DNA from: Alphaproteobacteria bacterium
Lineage (GTDB): Bacteria > Pseudomonadota > Alphaproteobacteria > Rhodobacterales > Rhodobacteraceae
Assembly (NCBI GenBank): GCA_030428025.1
Contig: JAUIBJ010000180.1
Location: 1-6,911 of the forward strand
Direction: 5' to 3'
DNA: 6,911 bases
Shown here one piece after another: positions 1-6,025 of this stretch (its first letter is position 1; every line of letters starts with the position of its first letter). The position numbers were made by a program, and so were the translations under genes. The notes beneath the pieces were generated by a model. The model had not been told where the DNA came from and did not search any database. It was given only the letters and a program-made list of their open reading frames with translations.

Positions 1-67
1 CGCCAATTTCCGCGAACTGGCCACGATGCGAGCCGATAAGCGTCTGTCCGTTAACCTTTTTTTGCAT
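1..67 (-). CDS. Possible 5' end of a leftward gene running off the window (uncertain)
   Basis: Read leftward from an ATG at 67-65, the frame stays open to the edge and gives MQKKVNGQTLIGSHRGQF and a few more residues. An A-rich first stretch of codons followed by ordinary balanced sequence is what a real gene start often looks like. Against it, no Shine-Dalgarno sequence is visible just upstream; the bases there are C-rich. A competing reading exists on the other strand: a rightward frame from position 2 to a TGA at 68-70 gives 22 residues that could be the tail of a gene entering from the left. Only 22 codons are visible in either case, so no family can be named. Confidence 0.3.
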   Translation of the reverse strand, partial: MQKKVNGQTLIGSHRGQFAEIG

Positions 68-623
68 TGACGGCGGGGACGGGCGAGGCCCGCCGAATTG
101 TCATTCGGAGCGAAACAGTGGCGCCCGTGGCCCCGGCACAGAGCGCTGCGGCAAGAGACCCTGCCTGCGTTGGCCAAAAGGGGCAAGGAACCGCCCGAAC
201 CCGGAGTCCCGGCGCGCAGAGCAGAGCCGCGATTGCCCTGCCACACGGAAACAATTGGGCCTGCCGCCGCCGCCGTGCCTGCCCGTCCTGCGCCATATTC
301 CCGCCCCATTCCCGACCGCTCGCGAACAGAAATGGCTTTATTCAAATTGGGGGCATCGGTAACTTCATCCTTACCCACTGGGGGGTGAACGAAGGCTAGG
401 GGGCGGCCGACCTTGTGTCGCGGGAAACCGCGTGGCGCATGAGGGGTCAGGTCGAATGAGTGTGTCCGCTGACCCGTCTTGATGTCCTAGGGCGACGCCT
501 CTTCCGGGGTATGCCCGAAGAACTGGTGCCACCGTTATACGTGACCGCGAGTGAATGAGTGCCGGGCCTGGTCCGGATGGTTTGAAGGTACGTGAGTGCA
601 AGTGCTGGTCTAAAGGAGACATC
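68..623. other. Non-coding stretch upstream of the Hint-domain gene
   Basis: About 555 bp without a convincing gene. Several frames are open by virtue of high GC, but their translations are rich in Arg, Pro and Ala, lack recognisable motifs and lack ribosome binding sites. I could not find a sigma-70-like promoter pair that I would defend. The only local structure noted is a short perfect hairpin at 419-432, with a 5-bp CGCGG/CCGCG stem and a GAAA tetraloop. Its role is unknown. Confidence 0.5.
612..618 (+). promoter_or_regulatory. Ribosome binding site that fixes the Hint gene start
   Basis: AAAGGAG lies 5 bp before the ATG at 624. An in-frame ATG at 555 would add 23 residues, but the extension (MSAGPGPDGLKV...) looks non-coding and has no comparable Shine-Dalgarno sequence, so 624 is the preferred start. 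Confidence 0.8.
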
Positions 624-1301
624 ATGCCGTCGTTCGAGAATTCCACTAGCCAGAATGCCGCGGTCGCGGGAATCGCCCCGGCGGAAAAGGCGGCGTCGCC
701 GATCGAGAACGTCGTTCCCTGTTTTACGCCCGGAACCGTGATAGCCACACCCGCCGGCGAAAAACGTGTCGAGGATCTGGTCGTGGGCGACCGGGTTCTG
801 ACCCGTGACAACGGGTTGCAGGAAATCCGCTGGATCGGCGCCTGCCGACTGACCGCCGAGGACCTGAAGAAGGCCCCCGGCATGCGCCCTGTCCTGATCC
901 GCTCCGGTGCGCTGGACCATGGGCTGCCCGAGGCGGACATCCTTGTCAGCCCCTGGCACAATATTCTGATCCAGAACGACAAGGCCGCCCGCTTCTTCGA
1001 GGAAAGCGAGGTTCTGTCGGCGGCCGGGCACCTGACAGGGCTCGACGGGGTCGAGGTCGTGGACATGCAATCGGTCACCTATATCCACTTCATGTTCGAC
1101 CAGCATCAGGTGGTGCTGTCGAACGGGTTCTGGACCGAAAGCTTCCGCCCCGAGGAAAAGGTGATCCACGGGCTTGGCACCCGCCAGCGCCGGCAGATCT
1201 TCGAGCTCTTCCCCGATCTGCGCAATGCCGAGGGGCGCAAGGCCTATCAGACGGCCCGCCGCGCCCTGAGCGAGGCCGAGAGCCGCCTTCTGGTGAAGTG
1301 A
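624..1301 (+). CDS. Hint-domain protein (Hedgehog/intein-type, Hint_2-like)
   Basis: The product has 225 residues. After a short polar, Ala-rich N-terminus (1-32), a Hint fold begins at Cys33 with CFTPGTVIATPAGEKRVEDL, then VGDRVLTRDNGLQEIRWIG (about 54-72), the usual first block of the Hint_2 family. SPWHNILI (109-116, His112), the TYIHFMFDQHQ segment (152-162) and NGFWTESF (167-174) match the later blocks. About 50 residues of charged, probably helical tail follow. In inteins and Hedgehog proteins Cys33 is the nucleophile for the N-to-S acyl shift; here the protein has almost nothing before Cys33 to cleave or splice, and no signal peptide or RTX repeats are visible. Such free-standing Hint proteins are common in Rhodobacteraceae, but their function is not known to me. 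The start is set by the AAAGGAG at 612-618. The gene is monocistronic and ends in a strong terminator. Family assignment is firm; function is open. Confidence 0.9.
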   Translation: MPSFENSTSQNAAVAGIAPAEKAASPIENVVPCFTPGTVIATPAGEKRVEDLVVGDRVLTRDNGLQEIRWIGACRLTAEDLKKAPGMRPVLIRSGALDHGLPEADILVSPWHNILIQNDKAARFFEESEVLSAAGHLTGLDGVEVVDMQSVTYIHFMFDQHQVVLSNGFWTESFRPEEKVIHGLGTRQRRQIFELFPDLRNAEGRKAYQTARRALSEAESRLLVK

Positions 1302-1327
1302 GTTTTTTGTGCGAGTGATGCAGCTGG

Positions 1328-1350
1328 CCGGGCGGCCCTAAGGCGCCCGG
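1328..1350 (+). repeat. Inverted repeat (hairpin) downstream of the Hint gene
   Basis: CCGGGCG (1328-1334) pairs with CGCCCGG (1344-1350) across a 9-nt loop in which a further 2 bp could form. No T-run follows, so on its own it is not a canonical terminator. It may protect the 3' end of the message or assist the stronger hairpin at 1394-1417. Confidence 0.5.
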
Positions 1351-1393
1351 TCAACCGAAATCGGGCGGGGGCATCAACCGGTTTCGAAGGCGG

Positions 1394-1426
1394 CAATCCC
1401 GGCATCAGCCGGGATTGTTCGTTTTT
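1394..1426 (+). terminator. Rho-independent terminator between convergent genes
   Basis: A perfect 10-bp stem CAATCCCGGC/GCCGGGATTG (1394-1403 and 1408-1417) with an ATCA loop is followed by TTCGTTTTT (1418-1426). The T-run is on the rightward side, so it ends the Hint transcript, 92 bp after the stop codon and 9 bp before the stop of the opposing nucleotidyltransferase gene. Read leftward the stem is followed by CCGCCTTCG, without a T-run, so efficient termination of the opposing operon is less certain. Confidence 0.8.
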
Positions 1427-1435
1427 GGGGTGGCG

Positions 1436-2110
1436 TCAGAAGGGGTGTTGTCCGGTTTTCTCGCGCCAGGCGGTCCAGTCCTCGGGTGTGTCGAGGTCGG
1501 TTGTGGCGCGGCGGCCGGGCAGGGTGACTTTGGTGATCCGCTCGCCAGTCAGGACGGGTTTTGCGCCCTCGTCGCCACGAAGCTGTCCCAGCCGCCCGAA
1601 AAGCCGGGCGGGCAGAATGACGGGATGGCCGGGCTTGCCGCTTGCATCACCGGCTCGGATCACGCATTGCGGTTCCTTTTCAGCGGCCTGGATCATCTTC
1701 TTCAGGTCCTCGACCTGCAGTTCGGGAAGGTCGGCCAGCAGGATCATCAGCCCTCTGGCCTCTCTCTCGGCGGCCCAGCGGGCGCCCGCGCGGATCGAGG
1801 CGGCGATGCCTTCCGATGCATCCGGCAGTTCCGTTCTTTCCAGCCCCTCCAGCCCCGCGAGAGCGGCCTGCCGCGCCGGCCGGTCCGTCGGCAGGGTCAC
1901 CAGCACCGGCAGGCGCGCGGCCAGCGCCAGCAGCGCCTGTCGCCTGAGAAGCGGCAGCCCGTCGACGCGCTCCATCAGCTTGTCGCGCCCTTGCATGCGC
2001 GCCGCGCGGCCGGCGGCAGGGATTAGAACGGCCAGACCGGTCACGGGCTGTACCGGCGGGATGTGAGTATTTCTGACAAGATGAAAACCATGCTGAACCC
2101 GGTCATACAT
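1436..2110 (-). CDS. MobA/MocA-like nucleotidyltransferase (NTP transferase family)
   Basis: The product has 224 residues if begun at the ATG at 2110. The nucleotide-binding signature LIPAAGRAARMQGRDKL (29-45; Arg38, Lys44) opens a single Rossmann-like transferase domain. SIRAG (105-109), LLADLPEL (124-131, with the presumed metal-binding Asp127), GKPGHPV (158-164) and TTDLDTPEDW (203-212) follow in family order. The GKPGHPV and DTPEDW blocks are typical of MocA-type enzymes, which transfer CMP from CTP to molybdopterin; MobA does the same with GMP. Other sugar- or cofactor-nucleotidyltransferases share the fold, so the substrate is not proven. No molybdoenzyme is visible nearby. The gene lies 29 bp behind the dehydrogenase with no terminator between them, so co-transcription is likely. 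The start is uncertain: 2110 has only a weak AAAGA upstream, and a GTG at 2044 (residue 23) would begin just before the conserved domain but also lacks a clear ribosome site. Confidence 0.85.
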   Translation of the reverse strand: MYDRVQHGFHLVRNTHIPPVQPVTGLAVLIPAAGRAARMQGRDKLMERVDGLPLLRRQALLALAARLPVLVTLPTDRPARQAALAGLEGLERTELPDASEGIAASIRAGARWAAEREARGLMILLADLPELQVEDLKKMIQAAEKEPQCVIRAGDASGKPGHPVILPARLFGRLGQLRGDEGAKPVLTGERITKVTLPGRRATTDLDTPEDWTAWREKTGQHPF

Positions 2111-2139
2111 CGATCTTTTTGATATGTCCGTCCAAGGCG

Positions 2140-4557
2140 TTACATCCGGAACCTCTCGCCCTCGGGGTCGAACAGCGGCTCGGTGATGAGGCGGGCCGGC
2201 CGCATCTCGCCCAGAATCTCGATCTCGGCCTCCAGCCCGTCCGAGGCCAGCCCGCGCGGGATCAGCGCGAGAGCGACGGACTTTTCCGCGAAATGCGAAT
2301 AGCCGCCCGAGGTGACGAAGCCCTGCACGGCACCATCGATCCAGACCGGCTCATAGGCATGGGGGTCGGCGTCGAGCGCATCGACCTCGAAGGCGACAAG
2401 CTGGCGTTCGGGCCCGTCCTCGCGCTCGGCCTCAGCCGCCGCGCGGCCGACGAAATCCACATTCTTGCGGAAGTTGATGAACCGGTCCATACCGGTCTCT
2501 CCTGCCGTGTAATCGGGTGAGAATTCGGACAGCCAGGAGCCGAAGAACCGGTCGAGCCGTAGCGACATCATCGCCCGCATGCCAAAGGGGCGCATGCCGT
2601 GTTTCTGCCCTTCCTGCCAGAGCGTGGTCCACAGCGCCCGCTGGGCCATTGGATCGCAATAGATCTCGTAGCCCAGATCCCCGGTGTAGCTGACACGCTG
2701 CACGAGGCAGTCGGCCATGCCCACAGTGGCGCGGCGCAGGTCCATGAATGCCATGTCGGCCACGCGGTCGCGGGTGCAGGCGGCGAGCACGTCGCGCGCC
2801 TTGGGCCCGGCGATCTGGAAGCCGTTGAGCCGGTCGGAGATGTTTTCCACCCGTACGCCTTCCGCTTCGTTCTGCTCGAACCAGCGCATGTGGTAGGCCT
2901 GCGCGCCATAGGAGGCGGTGAGCTGGAAAGCTTCCGGGCCGAGGCAGGAGACGGTGAAATCGCCGATCAGGCGGCCCTTGGGCGACAACATCGGCGTGAG
3001 CGACACGCGTCCCTGTTTCGGGATGCGGCCGGCCATGATCCGGTCGAGCCAGTCGCGGGCGCCGGGGCCGGTCACCAGATACTTTCCGAAATTGTGAACC
3101 TCATTGATTCCAACGCCTTCGCGGACGGCCTTCACCTCGCGTTTCGTCGCCTCCCAGGCGTTGGAGCGGCGGAAGGAGGGGGTTTCGAACCGCGGCTCGT
3201 CGCCTTCCGCGAAGTAATTCACCACCTCCAGCCCGTATTGGTGCCCCCAGACAGCGCCCAGACCGTCGAAGATGTCGTACATGGGCGTGGTGTTCATCGG
3301 CCGCGCGGCGGGCAGTTCCTCGTTGGGATAGGCCACCGAAAAGCGTTTCTGATAATTCTCCACCACCTTGGGCAGGGTATAGCCGGGCGTGATCCAGTCG
3401 CCGTAGCGGGCCACGTCCATGGCCGAGACGTCGCGCTCGCATTCGCCCTCGACCATCCATTGTGCCAGCATCAGGCCGACGCCGCCGCCCTGGCTGAACC
3501 CGGCCATGACGCCGCAGGCCGACCAGTAGTTGCGCATTCCCGGCACCGGGCCCACCAGCGGGTTGCCGTCGGGGGCGAAGGTGAAGGGGCCGTGGATGAC
3601 GGATTTGACCCCGGCGCGTTCGAGGGCGGGGAAGCGTTTGTAAGCGAAATCAATCGATTGCTCGATCTTGTCGAGGTTGTCGGGCAGTAACTCGTGGCCG
3701 AAATCCCACGGCGTGCCGTTCACCGCCCAGGGTTTGCAGGGCTGTTCGTAGAAGCCGATGCAGAGGCCCCGGCCTTCCTGTCTCAGATAGCTTTCGCCGG
3801 CGGGGTCCATGACGTGCGGATGCTCGCCGCCGCCCTCGATGATGTCCACGATCTCGGGCACCTCGTCGGTCACGACATACTGGTGTTCCATCGGGTGGAG
3901 CGGCAGGTAAACCCCTGACATCGCGGCAACTTCCCGGGCCCAGAGGCCGGCGGCATTGACCACGTGCTCGGCATGGACGGTGCCCTTGTCGGTGACCACG
4001 TCCCAGGTGCCGTCGGGGCGGGGGGTGGTTGCCCTGACGTGGCAGTGGGTCTCGATCGTGGCGCCGCCGAGGCGGGCGGCCCTGGCATAGGCATGGGTGG
4101 TGCCGGAGGGGTCGAGATGGCCGTCGAGCGGGTCGTAGAGCGCGCCGAGGATGCCGTCCACGTTGGTGACGGGGGCGATCTTGCGGATCTCCTCGGGGCC
4201 CACGATTTCCGTTTCCAGCCCCATGTAGCGGTGCTTGGCGCGCTCGGCGAGCAGCATGTCGAAGCGGTCGCGGTTGTCGGCCAGCGTCACGCCTCCGACA
4301 TGGTGGAGGCCGCAGGAAAGCCCCGTAAGCTCTTCAAGTTCCTTGTAAAGCTTGATCGTGTAGCCCTGCAGCGCGGCCATGTTGGTGTCGCCGTTCAGGG
4401 TGTGAAAGCCGCCTGCCGCGTGCCAGGTGGAGCCGGAGGTGAGCTCGGACCGCTCGATCAGCATGACATCGGACCAGCCCAGCTTGGTGAGGTGGTAGAG
4501 AACGCTGCAGCCGACGACTCCGCCGCCGATGACGGCCACGCGGGTGGTGGTTTTCAT
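2140..4557 (-). CDS. Dimethylglycine/sarcosine dehydrogenase-like FAD- and folate-dependent enzyme
   Basis: The product has 805 residues, the normal full length for this family, and acts in the cytoplasm (no signal peptide). Residues about 6-365 form the FAD-binding DAO oxidoreductase domain: GGGVVG (11-16), Glu35 for the ribose, and SGSTWHAAGG (41-50), where His46 matches the histidine that carries FAD covalently in mammalian dimethylglycine and sarcosine dehydrogenases. NAAGLWAREV (201-210) and PDGNPLVGPVPG (329-340) are further domain motifs. A linker of the FAO_M type (about 370-425) leads to an aminomethyltransferase (GcvT-like) half, with SPKGRLIGDFTV (525-536), GFQIAGPKAR (579-588) and SYTGDLGYEIY (623-633), and a C-terminal barrel ending near 798 (TSGGYS at 749-754). 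By family it demethylates an N-methylated glycine and hands the carbon to tetrahydrofolate, with electrons going to an electron-transfer flavoprotein. Dimethylglycine, sarcosine or a related N-methyl compound are all possible. AGGGAG (4564-4569) sits 6 bp before the ATG. Confidence 0.92.
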   Translation of the reverse strand: MKTTTRVAVIGGGVVGCSVLYHLTKLGWSDVMLIERSELTSGSTWHAAGGFHTLNGDTNMAALQGYTIKLYKELEELTGLSCGLHHVGGVTLADNRDRFDMLLAERAKHRYMGLETEIVGPEEIRKIAPVTNVDGILGALYDPLDGHLDPSGTTHAYARAARLGGATIETHCHVRATTPRPDGTWDVVTDKGTVHAEHVVNAAGLWAREVAAMSGVYLPLHPMEHQYVVTDEVPEIVDIIEGGGEHPHVMDPAGESYLRQEGRGLCIGFYEQPCKPWAVNGTPWDFGHELLPDNLDKIEQSIDFAYKRFPALERAGVKSVIHGPFTFAPDGNPLVGPVPGMRNYWSACGVMAGFSQGGGVGLMLAQWMVEGECERDVSAMDVARYGDWITPGYTLPKVVENYQKRFSVAYPNEELPAARPMNTTPMYDIFDGLGAVWGHQYGLEVVNYFAEGDEPRFETPSFRRSNAWEATKREVKAVREGVGINEVHNFGKYLVTGPGARDWLDRIMAGRIPKQGRVSLTPMLSPKGRLIGDFTVSCLGPEAFQLTASYGAQAYHMRWFEQNEAEGVRVENISDRLNGFQIAGPKARDVLAACTRDRVADMAFMDLRRATVGMADCLVQRVSYTGDLGYEIYCDPMAQRALWTTLWQEGQKHGMRPFGMRAMMSLRLDRFFGSWLSEFSPDYTAGETGMDRFINFRKNVDFVGRAAAEAEREDGPERQLVAFEVDALDADPHAYEPVWIDGAVQGFVTSGGYSHFAEKSVALALIPRGLASDGLEAEIEILGEMRPARLITEPLFDPEGERFRM

Positions 4558-4678
4558 GGGGAACTCCCTGTTTATGCGGTTGCCCTACACTGTCTTTCTG
4601 GACGGTTCGGGCATGCCTGTTTGCGACAGATCGTGTCGGTATGCGATTCGCAGGTTAACAGCGTTATTTTGCAGGGAA

Positions 4679-4690
4679 ACCGACGTCGGT
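4679..4690. promoter_or_regulatory. Perfect 12-bp palindrome, possible operator
   Basis: ACCGACGTCGGT reads identically on both strands and overlaps the first unit of the 11-bp repeat array. It lies about 120-130 bp upstream of the dehydrogenase start codon, a plausible distance for an upstream regulator site. That a protein binds it is inference. Confidence 0.4.
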
Positions 4691-4727
4691 ATCACGTCGG
4701 TATTGCTGCGGTATTCCGTCGGTGCGG
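4684..4727. repeat. Four tandem 11-bp direct repeats upstream of the dehydrogenase
   Basis: Units begin at 4684, 4695, 4706 and 4717: CGTCGGTATCA, CGTCGGTATTG, CTGCGGTATTC and CGTCGGTGCGG. The first two share nine consecutive bases; the third swaps two bases and the fourth diverges after CGTCGGT. A further GTCGGTAT at 4635-4642 lies closer to the gene but out of phase. An 11-bp period places each unit on about the same face of the helix, as seen for arrays bound cooperatively by regulators. Facing the dehydrogenase the unit reads ATACCGACG. The binding protein is unknown. Confidence 0.6.
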
Positions 4728-4742
4728 GGGCTGTGGAGGCCG

Positions 4743-4794
4743 GGTGTTAATGTGGCGCGCGGTGGGGGGAGGGGCGAGGTGTTGATTTGGCGCG
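4743..4794. repeat. Pair of imperfect 17-bp direct repeats separated by a G-rich spacer
   Basis: GGTGTTAATGTGGCGCG (4743-4759) recurs as GGTGTTGATTTGGCGCG (4778-4794), with 15 of 17 bases identical and a 35-bp period. The spacer and the flank after the second copy are G-rich tracts. The copies may be a duplicated protein-binding site or the result of local slippage. Confidence 0.5.
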
Positions 4795-5033
4795 AAACGG
4801 GGGGGGTGGACCAAAGAAAGGGTAGGAAGTTCTTCTCACCCGGCACGTTTGTCGCGTGCAGCGATTCCGAGGGGCCGCAACTCAGGCTCTTCCCGTAACG
4901 TTTCGGTTCAAGAGGTTGCACGACGGTAGGTAGAAACTGCCCACTTTACGTGCTCTCTTACAAACCTTGCCGAAGCGCGTATGAAACATGACCTGTCCAT
5001 TCAGCGCCTTCTAAAGATCGCCGAAACAACAGT

Positions 5034-5531
5034 TTAGTCGTGATCTAGTGCTTCGCGTAGGGCTTCGATTGAATTCGCTACATTGGTTAAATTGTCTGCG
5101 CAAGGATCTATAAGGAAATCGGCAACCTTACTATATAAGTCGTCCATGACCGGAGTTTTTTCAGCAAGTCTCTCGCACAGAGATTTAGTTACAAACCACG
5201 CTTTATCGCGGTCTGCCGGATTGTCACGATAGGCATAACAATAAATACCGCGGAACGCCTGTTTGGCTACCGCCTCGAATGGTTCATCGAAAGCGCGCCC
5301 TAGAAGAGCTGCGACTGCAATGGACAACAACCCTCCAGCAATTACTTCATCTTCAAAAGGGTCCGTGGTGTCAATCACGGCCGCGTTGAGGAATATTTCT
5401 GAGAAGTAGATCGTAGTCTCTTCCAGAAATTCCGATGCGGCAAGGTTCTCTTCTGGTACGTCCAAGCCCAAGTCATACTGGCGCATTATGCTACGCAAGA
5501 CTTTTTTCTGAACTTGTTGGGGGGACAGCAT
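5034..5531 (-). CDS. Hypothetical protein, AT-richer orphan
   Basis: The product has 165 residues and I recognise no family. It is acidic and appears mostly helical, with one hydrophobic run at 63-78 (VIAGGLLSIAVAALLG) that is short for a membrane span and more likely a buried helix. Cysteines are at 98, 119 and 144, with no metal-binding pattern. No signal peptide is seen. The start at 5531 is supported by AGGAGT (5541-5546), 9 bp upstream. Codon use differs from the neighbours: ATA, TTA and other AT-ending codons are frequent, and a counted 60-bp sample (5041-5100) is 45% GC, against clearly GC-rich flanks. The gene stands alone between two divergent dehydrogenase paralogues. The composition suggests acquisition by transfer, but no integrase, insertion sequence or target duplication is visible. 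It is probably a real gene because of the clean ribosome site and protein-like sequence. Confidence 0.7.
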   Translation of the reverse strand: MLSPQQVQKKVLRSIMRQYDLGLDVPEENLAASEFLEETTIYFSEIFLNAAVIDTTDPFEDEVIAGGLLSIAVAALLGRAFDEPFEAVAKQAFRGIYCYAYRDNPADRDKAWFVTKSLCERLAEKTPVMDDLYSKVADFLIDPCADNLTNVANSIEALREALDHD

Positions 5532-5796
5532 TTAGATTTTACTCCTGGGCGCTCTCGAAATTTCCCGGCGACTTTGCATTCATTCAATGGGGTGCACTTT
5601 TCCCGATGGAGAACTATACATTGCTAAATCCTTGCTCGATAGGTTTCATGCGTCGAAGTATGAATTAAAATTGAAGCATGCGACGCCACAAGCCGCGCAT
5701 CTTCGGGCCGTGGTGCGGCGATCCAACGTCCGTGGGGCATTGCTTTATGCCTGCCAAATACCTCCGACCTCTGAGCGTCGCGTTGGTGGTAGCCAA

Positions 5797-5825
5797 ATCG
5801 CCGTGCCGGGGGGCGGCCCGGCGAT
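5797..5825. repeat. Inverted repeat, 11-bp stem with one mismatch
   Basis: ATCGCCGTGCC (5797-5807) pairs with GGCCCGGCGAT (5815-5825) at 10 of 11 positions across a GGGGGGC loop. It abuts the next hairpin directly. There is no T-run after it, so it is not a canonical terminator. Confidence 0.55.
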
Positions 5826-5855
5826 GCGCGGCGGCCTTCGGCCTCGATTCCGCGC
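5826..5855. repeat. Nested inverted repeat next to the previous hairpin
   Basis: An outer stem GCGCGG/CCGCGC (5826-5831 and 5850-5855) encloses an inner GGCC-TTC-GGCC stem (5833-5843). With the hairpin at 5797-5825 it forms a compact paired module of about 59 bp. It could be an interspersed palindromic element, a structured RNA, or chance in GC-rich DNA. Confidence 0.5.
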
Positions 5856-5909
5856 GAGGATACTGACCCGGCGTCGGGCAATCACCCCCTGCCGCAAACC
5901 GAAAAACCC

Positions 5910-5924
5910 TGACGGAAACCGTCA
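5910..5924. promoter_or_regulatory. Perfect inverted repeat upstream of the second dehydrogenase
   Basis: TGACGG-AAA-CCGTCA is a 6-bp perfect dyad lying about 100 bp before the ATG at 6026. It could be an operator for a dimeric regulator. Read leftward it is followed by GGGTTTTTCGG, so it could instead stop antisense transcription. Neither role is proven. Confidence 0.4.
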
Positions 5925-5948
5925 TGACTTTTGCGCCTGCCGCGACGA

Positions 5949-5972
5949 ATGATGTCGGGAACCGGCGATCAT
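5949..5972. repeat. Imperfect inverted repeat in the leader of the second dehydrogenase
   Basis: ATGATGTCGG (5949-5958) pairs with CCGGCGATCAT (5962-5972) around a GAA loop, allowing one G-T pair and one bulged G. It lies 53 bp upstream of the start codon and may be an operator or a leader hairpin. Confidence 0.35.
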
Positions 5973-6025
5973 GGCATCGGGGAATAGTGTCACGCTGGGC
6001 GAGAAACAGGTTCAAGGGAAGACTG

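Larger units (their letters stand above)
4558..5033. other. Intergenic region with repeats, upstream of the dehydrogenase
   Basis: This 476-bp stretch separates the 3' end of the orphan gene (5034) from the dehydrogenase start (4557). The half nearest the dehydrogenase must carry its leftward promoter and contains the 11-bp repeats described separately. The middle holds G-rich tracts and a pair of 17-bp repeats. The part from about 4830 to 5033 falls in GC toward the level of the orphan gene. A leftward 85-codon frame at 4664-4921 runs straight through the repeats, has no family motif and is judged not to be a gene. I saw no terminator for the orphan gene and no promoter pair I would defend. 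Confidence 0.5.
5532..6025. other. Non-coding region between the orphan and the second dehydrogenase
   Basis: This 494-bp region is divergent: the orphan reads leftward from its left end and the second dehydrogenase rightward from its right end, so two promoters are expected. The first 130 bp are AT-richer and presumably drive the orphan; a TATAGT on the minus strand (around 5615-5620) is a possible -10 element but lacks a good -35. From about 5690 the GC content rises, and 5797-5855 and 5910-5972 hold four inverted repeats. Open frames on both strands here (for example 5665-6081 leftward) are Arg- and Pro-rich, lack ribosome sites or overlap the hairpins, and are not called as genes. Confidence 0.5.

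Noticed and set aside
98..388. Rightward open frames upstream of the Hint gene
   Set aside because: Pro/Arg/Ala-rich translation, no ribosome binding site and no motif; best explained by GC-rich non-coding DNA.
371..1169. Leftward open frames opposite the Hint gene
   Set aside because: They lie antisense to a clear Hint domain, with Arg/Ser/Pro-rich translations and no support of their own.
2599..3690. Long rightward open frame of 363 codons opposite the dehydrogenase
   Set aside because: It is antisense to a gene with unmistakable family motifs; the translation is His-, Gly- and Ala-rich without motifs, as expected for a GC-rich mirror frame.
4684..4727. CRISPR-like repeat array
   Set aside because: Units are 11 bp, directly adjacent with no spacers, and there are only four; this does not fit a CRISPR array.
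3964..4785. Rightward open frame of 273 codons overlapping the dehydrogenase start
   Set aside because: It is mostly antisense to the dehydrogenase, continues through the intergenic repeats, and shows no ribosome site or recognisable domain.
4664..4921. Leftward 85-codon frame between the dehydrogenase and the orphan
   Set aside because: It runs through the 11-bp and 17-bp repeats, lacks a ribosome site and family motif, and crosses a visible composition change.
5900..6025. Possible glycine or S-adenosylmethionine-type riboswitch before the second dehydrogenase
   Set aside because: The inverted repeats are short and I could not match the conserved core bases of any riboswitch class I know.
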